Positions 1 to 6,322 of a stretch of 64,000 nucleotides of DNA are shown here, piece by piece (the stretch's first letter is position 1; every line of letters starts with the position of its first letter). A program made the position numbers and the translations under genes. A model generated the notes under the pieces. The model was given only the letters and a program-made list of their open reading frames with translations, made no database searches and was not told where the DNA came from. Source of the stretch: Janthinobacterium sp051380875 (GTDB taxonomy: Bacteria; Pseudomonadota; Gammaproteobacteria; Burkholderiales; Burkholderiaceae_D); NCBI RefSeq assembly GCF_051380875.1, contig NZ_JBNYXW010000021.1, positions 1 to 64,000 on the forward strand, read 5' to 3'.

Positions 1-1
1 T

Positions 2-94
2 GAAAAGTCGACCAAGGTCGGCATCGCTACCAAACGCTTAAAAGCTGGCTGGAGTGCCGACTATCTCGCCAAGGTCTTGGGCTTGCCGACTTGA
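2..94 (+). CDS. C-terminal end of an unidentified protein (partial)
   Basis: An open frame enters from the left edge and stops at TGA 92-94, leaving 30 residues ending in AKVLGLPT. The fragment is mildly basic and shows no domain I recognise. Its upstream part lies outside the window, so no function is assigned. It is convergent with the Ala/Lys-rich gene that follows on the minus strand. Confidence 0.45.
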   Translation, partial: EKSTKVGIATKRLKAGWSADYLAKVLGLPT

Positions 95-129
95 TGCTTC
101 ATGCAATCGCCCTGGCCCTGCTGCCAGCA

Positions 130-780
130 TCAATCTTTTTTCGGACGGCCCGTTTTCAGCTGCGGCAAGCCGGCCAGCACGTTTTGCAGGGTCGCCAGGT
201 CGATCTGGCTGATCAGCGCCACGCCGATGCGCAGCAATTCGCTTTTCTTGATCTCGAAACCGGCCTTCAGGCAGGCTTTCTTGACCTGGCCCAATACTTC
301 GTATTCGGCTTCGGGCATGGTGAAGCTATCGCGCACCAGCTTGGGCTTGCGGGCTTTTTCCTTGATGGCGGCGGCCTTGGCGACAGGCGCCTTTTTCGCT
401 ACGGCTGGCTTGGCGACGGCTTTTGCCGCTGGCTTGGCAGCGCTCGTCGGCACCGGCTTGGCGGCTGGCTTGGCGATGACCTTGGCGACGGCTTTTACAA
501 CAGGCTTGGCGGCGGCCTTGACGACAGGCTTGGCGACCGCCTTGACAGCAGGTTTCGCCACTGGTTTGGCAGCAGCTTTGACGGCAGGCGCCTTGCCGAC
601 TGCGGGCTTGGCAACGGCCGGTTTGGCGGCGGCTGGTTTCGCAACAGCGGCCTTGGCTACCGGCTTGGCGGCAGGTTTGGCAACAGTCGCGGCCTTGGCG
701 GCGGCGTTGATGGAAGCGCTGGTCGGGAACATCGACACGGGCGCGTTGTCGGCTTTTTTCGCTGGGACGGTTTTGGTCAT
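130..780 (-). CDS. Ala/Lys/Pro-rich histone-H1-like protein with conserved C-terminal domain
   Basis: A protein of 216 residues. Roughly residues 30-140 are a low-complexity tail built from repeated AKP, VAKPA and KAVAKP units, strongly basic and resembling histone-H1-like DNA-condensing tails. The last 75 residues form a compact non-repetitive domain starting near KLVRDSFTMPEAEY and ending in TGRPKKD. I associate that domain with short basic proteins of betaproteobacteria found near polyphosphate genes. I chose the internal ATG at 780 (MTKTVPAKK) because an upstream in-frame start would translate an AT-rich promoter-like stretch. The next gene upstream on the same strand is ppx, 94 bp away. 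A nucleoid or nucleic-acid-binding role is inferred from composition only. Confidence 0.75.
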   Translation of the reverse strand: MTKTVPAKKADNAPVSMFPTSASINAAAKAATVAKPAAKPVAKAAVAKPAAAKPAVAKPAVGKAPAVKAAAKPVAKPAVKAVAKPVVKAAAKPVVKAVAKVIAKPAAKPVPTSAAKPAAKAVAKPAVAKKAPVAKAAAIKEKARKPKLVRDSFTMPEAEYEVLGQVKKACLKAGFEIKKSELLRIGVALISQIDLATLQNVLAGLPQLKTGRPKKD

Positions 781-801
781 GGTTTTTCCAATCCAATAAA
801 T

Positions 802-830
802 AATATAAACAATATATACTGTTTTTAAAA
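802..830 (-). promoter_or_regulatory. putative AT-rich promoter of the histone-like gene
   Basis: The gap between the histone-like gene and ppx is strikingly AT-rich compared with the surrounding DNA. On the minus strand a TATATT (807-802) lies 17 nt from a weak TTTTAA (830-825). The -10 is plausible and the -35 poor, so only the location is supported. Confidence 0.3.
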
Positions 831-873
831 ATCTTGCTTGCGGCACATCATGTCATGCGCACTGCATGCCTTC

Positions 874-2331
874 CTAGGCGCTGGCACGGATAGTAAAGTC
901 TACCCCTACCTCATCCCAGAATTCCTGCTCTTTCTCGATCCAGAACGACACGGTGGGATGGTGCGCCACCCAGCCGCGCTTGATATCGAGTTCGATGCGG
1001 CTCTTCATGCGCAGGCGCAGCTCGCTGAAATCGGCCTCGATGCGCGCATGCATGAGCAAAATGGACAAACGCAGCGCCAGCACGGCCTTGGCGAAATCCG
1101 GGTCCGACAGCACTTCACCGATCTTGCGCAGGTTGCCCTTCTGCGCCAGGATCAAGCGGCTCATGGTCTTCTGTTCGCGCGTGGTAAAACCGGGCAGGTC
1201 GGCATTTTCAATGATGTAGGCGGCATGCTTGTGATAACCCGTTTGCGACACGGCCAGGCCCACCTCGTGCAGCAAGCTGCTCCAGCGCAGGCACTTCACC
1301 AGTGCCTCGGACGTGGGCTTGAGCTGGGCGTACATGGCCAGCGCCTGCTCGGCCACCCGGCCGGCGCGCTGCTGGTCGATATGGAATTTGTCCATGCAGC
1401 CCTGCACCGACTGCTCGCGGCGGTCGCGCTTGGTCGAGCGCAGGTACAAGTCCCACATCACGCCCATGCGCAAGCCCGCCTCGATCGGCGTCATGACGGC
1501 AATATCGAGCTCGCGGAACAGGCCGATCAGGATGGCCAGGCCGCCGACGATGGTGCTGGCGCGGTCGGGCCGCAGGCCGGGCATGTCGATGCGGCTGGTG
1601 TGGCCCAATTCAATGAAGCGCCGCGCCAGCGCATCGAGGCTGGCGCCAGACAGCACGCCATCACCGAGCTTGTTGCGGGCGATGATGTCGGCGATCGTGC
1701 GGATGGTGCCGGAAGAACCGTAGGCGCTCTTCCAGTGCTGCGGGCGGTAGGGCGGCGCAGCATCCTCGAAATGGCTGCGCGCCGACAGGATGGCTGCCTC
1801 GAACGAGGGCGCATCGATGCGCCCGCCGATGAAGAACGACAGGCTTTGCTTGACGGTGCCCAGGCTGAACGATTCCACCCTTTCGATATCGTGGCCACGC
1901 CCCAGTATCAGCTCGGTCGAGCCGCCGCCGATATCCATCACCAGCCGGCGCTCGCCGGGAATGGCCAGCGAATTGGCCACGCCCATGTAGATCAGACGCC
2001 CTTCTTCCTCGCCCGAGATAACCTCGATCGGGTAGCCGATAGCTTGCTCGGCCAGCGGCAGGAAGACAGCGCCGTTGCGCGCCACGCGCATGGCCGACGT
2101 CGCCACCACGCGCACGGCGTCAAGCTCGAAACCGGCCAGGATGGCGCGAAAGCGCTGCAGACAGGCCAGCGCCGCCTGCATGGCCGCCGTGGTCAGGTCG
2201 CCATTGGCATCCAGGCCGGCGGCCAGGCGGATCGGGTCGCGCACGCTCTTGACCACGCGTATCGTATCGCCATCGTGTTTGCCGACGTGTAAACGAAAAC
2301 TGTTGGACCCCAGGTCCACCGCTGCATACAT
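874..2331 (-). CDS. ppx: Exopolyphosphatase, Ppx/GppA family
   Basis: Family members hydrolyse the terminal phosphate of polyphosphate, or of pppGpp. The 485-residue protein opens with the ASKHA phosphate-binding loop (AAVDLGSNSFRL), continues with the motifs VVATSAMRVA and ISGEEEGRLIYMG, and has the second nucleotide-binding loop VMDIGGGSTEL near residue 140. The C-terminal part fits the HD-like helical domain of long Ppx proteins. I start at ATG 2331, seven bases behind an AAGAGG ribosome site; an ATG seven codons earlier has no good ribosome site. Upstream lie three 11-bp-spaced TGTCA repeats resembling a Pho box, which would fit phosphate-starvation control. Ppx versus GppA specificity is not settled by sequence. 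Confidence 0.92.
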   Translation of the reverse strand: MYAAVDLGSNSFRLHVGKHDGDTIRVVKSVRDPIRLAAGLDANGDLTTAAMQAALACLQRFRAILAGFELDAVRVVATSAMRVARNGAVFLPLAEQAIGYPIEVISGEEEGRLIYMGVANSLAIPGERRLVMDIGGGSTELILGRGHDIERVESFSLGTVKQSLSFFIGGRIDAPSFEAAILSARSHFEDAAPPYRPQHWKSAYGSSGTIRTIADIIARNKLGDGVLSGASLDALARRFIELGHTSRIDMPGLRPDRASTIVGGLAILIGLFRELDIAVMTPIEAGLRMGVMWDLYLRSTKRDRREQSVQGCMDKFHIDQQRAGRVAEQALAMYAQLKPTSEALVKCLRWSSLLHEVGLAVSQTGYHKHAAYIIENADLPGFTTREQKTMSRLILAQKGNLRKIGEVLSDPDFAKAVLALRLSILLMHARIEADFSELRLRMKSRIELDIKRGWVAHHPTVSFWIEKEQEFWDEVGVDFTIRASA

Positions 2332-2444
2332 ACTGGCCTCTTGTCTTGTCATTGCTGTGCCAACTACGAAAAGCTGGCAAACTCAGTTGGTAAACGATAT
2401 AAATCATTTAAACGATTTAAAATCCTACCACACTACCCCCATCG

Positions 2445-2476
2445 TATGACAGCAGCGTGACAGGATTGTGACAAAA
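2445..2476 (-). promoter_or_regulatory. Pho-box-like direct repeat upstream of ppx
   Basis: On the minus strand three TGTCA cores occur at exactly 11-bp spacing (plus-strand TGACA at 2447, 2458 and 2469), arranged as TTGTCAC-AATC-CTGTCAC-GCTG-CTGTCAT. Known PhoB boxes are 7-bp TGTCA-type repeats separated by 4 bp, so architecture and sequence both match. The site is about 115-145 bp before the ppx start and points toward it. Between box and gene lies an 18-bp-spaced AAACGAT direct repeat (2392 and 2410) of unknown role. Confidence 0.6.
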
Positions 2477-2495
2477 CGGTGGCCAGCCGCCGCGC

Positions 2496-3578
2496 TTACG
2501 GGACGATGGTAGTAAACAAATATACGGCGAAAATCACCAGGTGCACGGTACCCTGCATGACCGTGGTGCGGCCCGTGCCCAGCGACAGGGTGGCCACCAT
2601 CAGCGACAGCAGCAACAGCACAGTCGACTTGATATCCAGGCCCAGCGTAATCGTCAGGCCCGTGGCCAGCGACACCACCACCACGGCAGGAATGGTCAGA
2701 CCGATGCTGGCCAGGGCGGAGCCGAGCGCCAGGTTCAAGCTCGTCTGCAAACGGTTTGCGCGGGCCGCGCGCACGGCAGCGAGGCCTTCGGGCAGCAGCA
2801 CGATGGCGGCGATGACGATGCCGACCAGCGTTTTCGGCGCGCCCATGGCGGCAATGGCTGTCTCCAGCGCGGGCGCCAGCGATTTGGCCAGCAGCACCAC
2901 GGCGCCCAGGCACACCAGTAGCGCGCCGGCGCTGATCCAGGCGACGGTGGGCGTCGGCGGCTCGGCATGCACTTCTTCATCGCCCACGGCTTCCTTGGGC
3001 AGGAAGTAATCGCGGTGGCGCACCGTCTGCACCAGCACGAAGGTGCCGTACAGGACGAGGGAGATGACGGCGATGAAAATCAGCTGGCTGGAGTTGTAGT
3101 ACGGCCCGGCGGCGCTCGACGTGTAATTGGGCAGCACCAGGGTCAGGATGGCAATCGCCGCCAGGGTGGCCAGCGACGCGCTCACGCCCAGCAGGCCGAA
3201 AGTCTGCTCCCTGTGGCGCCCGGCACCGAGCAGCAGGCAAATGCCGACGATGCCGTTCAGGATGATCATGATGGCGGCAAACACGGTATCGCGCGCCAGT
3301 CCCGTCGTTTCCGGCCCGCCCGCCAGCATCAGGGAGACGATCAGCGCCACCTCGATCAGGGTCACGGCCAGTGCCAGCACCAGGGTACCGTACGGTTCAC
3401 CGATGCGGTGCGCCACCACTTCCGCGTGGTACACGGCGGCCAGTACGCTGCCGATCAAACCGGCCACCAGCACGATCTGATAGGCGCTGCCAAAGTTGAA
3501 GGTGGCGCCGAACAGGAACAGCCAGCCGGCAATCGGCGCGGCAATCGGCCAAACAGGCAGGGATTTGAGACTTTTCAT
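2496..3578 (-). CDS. ChaA-type calcium/cation:proton antiporter
   Basis: A 360-residue integral membrane protein with about eleven hydrophobic segments in two homologous halves, as in the CaCA superfamily. The alpha-repeat-like regions carry acidic residues inside membrane segments (ALAVTLIEVALIVSLML and IAAIVLLPEGLAAVRA), the expected ion-binding glutamates. It probably exports Ca2+ or other cations in exchange for protons at the inner membrane. The start at ATG 3578 (MKSLKSLPVWP) avoids an unlikely extension through the repeat-containing leader. The diguanylate cyclase gene lies upstream on the same strand. The exact cation is not determinable here. Confidence 0.85.
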   Translation of the reverse strand: MKSLKSLPVWPIAAPIAGWLFLFGATFNFGSAYQIVLVAGLIGSVLAAVYHAEVVAHRIGEPYGTLVLALAVTLIEVALIVSLMLAGGPETTGLARDTVFAAIMIILNGIVGICLLLGAGRHREQTFGLLGVSASLATLAAIAILTLVLPNYTSSAAGPYYNSSQLIFIAVISLVLYGTFVLVQTVRHRDYFLPKEAVGDEEVHAEPPTPTVAWISAGALLVCLGAVVLLAKSLAPALETAIAAMGAPKTLVGIVIAAIVLLPEGLAAVRAARANRLQTSLNLALGSALASIGLTIPAVVVVSLATGLTITLGLDIKSTVLLLLSLMVATLSLGTGRTTVMQGTVHLVIFAVYLFTTIVP

Positions 3579-3604
3579 AATGAGCCTGGCAAGAGTAAGA
3601 AAGA

Positions 3605-3630
3605 GGAACCGCAAGGAACCGCAAGGAACA
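3605..3630. repeat. 10-bp tandem repeat in the antiporter leader
   Basis: The unit GGAACCGCAA occurs twice in succession (3605-3614, 3615-3624), followed by a partial copy GGAACA, within 55 bp of the antiporter start codon. It is non-coding. Confidence 0.6.
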
Positions 3631-3637
3631 GCGAAGA

Positions 3638-3657
3638 GTTGCCGTGCGGACGGCAAC
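3638..3657. other. 8-bp perfect hairpin between the cyclase and antiporter genes
   Basis: GTTGCCGT (3638-3645) and ACGGCAAC (3650-3657) are exact reverse complements around a GCGG loop. There is no clear T-run on either side, so it could be a weak terminator of the cyclase transcript or a structured leader of the antiporter mRNA. Confidence 0.45.
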
Positions 3658-3716
3658 GGGGCGCAAGTGTCCACCCCACAGCATAACTTGCTTCACTTAA
3701 ATAATAGTTAGAAGAT

Positions 3717-4868
3717 TCACACATCCAGGGTGCTGACACCCTGCGCCTCGACCACCTTGTTGCGGCCCGCCTGCTTGGCCGCCTGCAGCGCTTCATCGGC
3801 GCGTTTGAACAGGCTGACGGTGCTGTCCTCGGCGCGGATGGTAGTCACGCCCAGGCTGGCCGTCAGTTGCAGCACGGCGCGCTCCGTCTTCACCGGCAGC
3901 GCCGCGACGGCGGCGCGGATGCGCTCGGCCACCATCAGCGCATCGGCCAGGTTGGTGCGTGGCAGCAAGATGGCGAATTCGGCGCCACCCAGGCGGCCCA
4001 TCAGGTCGCTGTCGCGCAATTGCAGGCGGCAGGTGTCGACGATGGCTTTCAGCACGGCGTCGCCCACCGGATGGCCATAACTGTCGTTGACGCGCTTGAA
4101 ATGGTCGATATTGAGCACCACCAGCGCCGTCGGCAAGCCGGGCCGGCGCGCCAGCGCCATCCACGGCGCCAGCGCCTGGTAAAAGCCGCGCCGGTTCGGC
4201 ACGCCCGTGGCCGTGTCGAGCACTTCCAGGCGCGCCAGCTCGCCGCCCAGCTTTTCGCGCGACAGCAGCAGGTAGCCGAAGGCGTTCGTCAGCATCATCA
4301 GGTACAGCGCGCCGAAGCCGGCCAGCTGCATCAGTTCCGCGTCAAAACCGGGCACGGTAGCGGCCAGCACGCCGCGCGCCGCGATCAGCAGCGACAGCAG
4401 GCCCATGCTGACGACCAGGAAGCGGCGCAGCATGCTCGCTTCGCGCCACTTCAGGCACAGGGCGGCCACGCCGGCGAGGAAGAAAGCGGCGACGATCAAC
4501 GAACCGCCGGCACTGCGCAGCAATGGCGCCACGTCGAACAGGTAGCAGGCGGCAAACAGCGCAATCGACACGCCCAGCGCCGGCAGCACAGTGCGGCGCC
4601 AGCTGCTGCGCCCGGCCGCCTGCCACAAGGCGCCCGCATCGAGCGCCATGCCGGCAAACAGCAGGCCGTTACCCACCAGGATGGAGAGGAAATCGGGCAG
4701 GACGCCACGCAAGTACAGCAAACACCAGGCCACGGCCTGGCACTGCTTGGCCACCGCCCAGGTAGACATGCTGAGCGACTTCTTGCGCTCATATTCGAAG
4801 AAGAACAGGGCCGCGCACAGGCTCAGGTTGCCAAGCGCCAGGGCCAGTACCAGGGTCTTGATATCCAT
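3717..4868 (-). CDS. Membrane diguanylate-cyclase-like protein with GGAEF signature
   Basis: A 383-residue protein. Residues 1-200 contain about six or seven hydrophobic helices (membrane sensor). Residues about 210-375 are a GGDEF domain with the substrate-binding motif NIDHFKRVNDSYGH. The signature at residues 294-298 reads GGAEF: the third position, normally the metal-binding Asp or Glu, is Ala. The inhibitory c-di-GMP site RxxD (RDSD, residues 285-288, five residues before the signature) is intact. Active cyclases need the acidic residue, so this may be a c-di-GMP-binding receptor or a weak enzyme rather than a normal synthase. It sits 37 bp downstream of a small hypothetical gene on the same strand, probably co-transcribed. 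Confidence 0.88.
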   Translation of the reverse strand: MDIKTLVLALALGNLSLCAALFFFEYERKKSLSMSTWAVAKQCQAVAWCLLYLRGVLPDFLSILVGNGLLFAGMALDAGALWQAAGRSSWRRTVLPALGVSIALFAACYLFDVAPLLRSAGGSLIVAAFFLAGVAALCLKWREASMLRRFLVVSMGLLSLLIAARGVLAATVPGFDAELMQLAGFGALYLMMLTNAFGYLLLSREKLGGELARLEVLDTATGVPNRRGFYQALAPWMALARRPGLPTALVVLNIDHFKRVNDSYGHPVGDAVLKAIVDTCRLQLRDSDLMGRLGGAEFAILLPRTNLADALMVAERIRAAVAALPVKTERAVLQLTASLGVTTIRAEDSTVSLFKRADEALQAAKQAGRNKVVEAQGVSTLDV

Positions 4869-4905
4869 GGGCTACCCCATCGCCGCGCTGGCGCGGCAGG
4901 TCATG

Positions 4906-5181
4906 TCAGATTTCGTGCTCGACATTGGTGCTGCCGTCGCCGACCTTGCTGGCCCAGGCCTGCACGAAGTACTGCTTTTCCAGCTCGCTGGGCGCCTCGT
5001 GCCAAAAGACGATGAGGGTGCCCTTGTGATCGTGGATCTGCGCCACTTTTTCAATGAAAATCAAGTTCGCTGCCTGGTCGGCCAGCGCCGCCGCGTAACC
5101 ATACACGCGCGTCAGCCGCTCGATGCGGTCAGGCTCGGTAAAACTATTCGTGGCCGTAATGTTGGGGTGATCCAAAAACAT
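4906..5181 (-). CDS. Small hypothetical protein
   Basis: A 91-residue soluble acidic protein starting MFLDHPNITATNSF. I start at ATG 5181 because the bases GGAGAC seven nt upstream form a ribosome site; that site lies in the beginning of a frame opened by an ATG four codons earlier. I recognise no domain. The central part (IFIEKVAQIHDHKGTLIVFWH) looks like a beta-rich small fold. It is upstream of the GGAEF protein on the same strand with 37 bp between them. Confidence 0.6.
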   Translation of the reverse strand: MFLDHPNITATNSFTEPDRIERLTRVYGYAAALADQAANLIFIEKVAQIHDHKGTLIVFWHEAPSELEKQYFVQAWASKVGDGSTNVEHEI

Positions 5182-5314
5182 GCTTGTCTCCATGGTGCCC
5201 GGCCGCGCGCGGCCTTGCCGCTGCGCGCCGTGTGATGCCTTGCGCTGCGCTCGAACCGCGTGTCAAACGGCAGGTGGCCAGGCCGCCGCGCCACTGCGCA
5301 CACTGCGTGCGGAT

Positions 5315-5320
5315 TATAAT
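5315..5320 (+). promoter_or_regulatory. -10 box of the spermidine-synthase-like gene
   Basis: A perfect TATAAT sits 37 bp before the ATG at 5357, giving a short leader of about 30 nt. No good -35 is seen 16-18 bp upstream. Confidence 0.4.
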
Positions 5321-5356
5321 CGGGTATTCTCACGGGAGCTTATCAGATTTCTCTGA

Positions 5357-6169
5357 ATGCAACAAAACATCAGCCCACGTTCACTCAGCGAAATACCCAT
5401 GCCGGAAAACCTGCCCTCCCCCTTGCCAGCGCCGCAGGTCCACACCTGCGGCGACCGGCGCCGTCTGGAATTTCAGCCGGGCATGATCCAGAGCGAAATG
5501 CTGCTGTCGCGCCCCGACCACCTGCTGCTGCGCTATGCGCGCGCCATGATGTGCTTTACCCTCTTCGTGCCGCGCCCGCGGCATATCCTGATGGTGGGCC
5601 TGGGCGGCGGCTCGCTGCTGAAATTTTGCCATCGCCACCTGCCCGGGGCGCGCATCACGGTGCTCGAACTGCGCGCCGACGTGATTGCCTTGCGCGAGCA
5701 ATTCATGCTGCCGCCCGACGACGCGCGCCTGCGCATTATCGAGACGGACGCCGTCAGCTATCTGCGCCAGCATCCGGGCTGCGCTGACGTGCTGCTGCTC
5801 GACGGCTACGACGAAACGGGCTTGCCGCCAGCCCTGGGCAGCGCGCGTTTTTATGCCGATTGCCTGCGCACCCTGCTGCCCGGCGGCGTACTGGTGGCCA
5901 ACCTGTTCAGCTATGACGAACACTACCCCGCCATGCTCGAACGCCTGATGCTGACCTTCCGCGGTGCCGTCTGCAGCTTCGACGGCATCGCCGGCAACAA
6001 CCGCATCATCTTCGCCGCCAAGCCGGACAAGCGCTCTGCCGGCCGCGCCATGCGTGTCGTGCGCCTGGTGCGCTGGCGCCGCCTTGCCGGACTGGCGCTG
6101 CTGAACCGGCTGCTGCCGGCATGGCAGTTGTGGCGCGTGTGCCGGCTATCGGGCAGCAGCAGCGACTGA
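5357..6169 (+). CDS. Spermidine-synthase-like SAM-binding protein
   Basis: A 270-residue protein with a Rossmann methyltransferase core. The glycine loop is MVGLGGGSLLKF, followed by the acidic ribose-binding strand end VLELRADV, then IIETDAVSYL and the LLLDGYDE motif of the polyamine synthase superfamily. It is shorter than true spermidine synthases at the N-terminus, so it may be an orphan SpeE-like protein rather than a polyamine enzyme. The C-terminus is strongly basic (residues about 225-265). An alternative start is the ATG at 5399 (MPENLPSP); neither has a strong ribosome site, but the TATAAT at 5315 leaves room for the earlier one. Confidence 0.8.
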   Translation: MQQNISPRSLSEIPMPENLPSPLPAPQVHTCGDRRRLEFQPGMIQSEMLLSRPDHLLLRYARAMMCFTLFVPRPRHILMVGLGGGSLLKFCHRHLPGARITVLELRADVIALREQFMLPPDDARLRIIETDAVSYLRQHPGCADVLLLDGYDETGLPPALGSARFYADCLRTLLPGGVLVANLFSYDEHYPAMLERLMLTFRGAVCSFDGIAGNNRIIFAAKPDKRSAGRAMRVVRLVRWRRLAGLALLNRLLPAWQLWRVCRLSGSSSD

Positions 6170-6322
6170 CAATCGTGCGCCATGGCCATCAATATAGTTG
6201 CATATTCGCAGTATTTTGGTGTGACATCAGCATGTTTGCCATGATTTATGACAAACTACGGCCTGCGCGGGCCGGCAGCCGCTGCCAAACAATTGTGCCC
6301 ATGACGTGAAATAGGAAAATCC

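Noticed and set aside
91..828. Long plus-strand open frames opposite the Ala/Lys-rich gene, rich in Gly/Phe/Arg or Ala/Thr
   Set aside because: They are reverse readings of the repetitive GCC/AAG codons of the minus-strand gene and have no ribosome site or natural composition.
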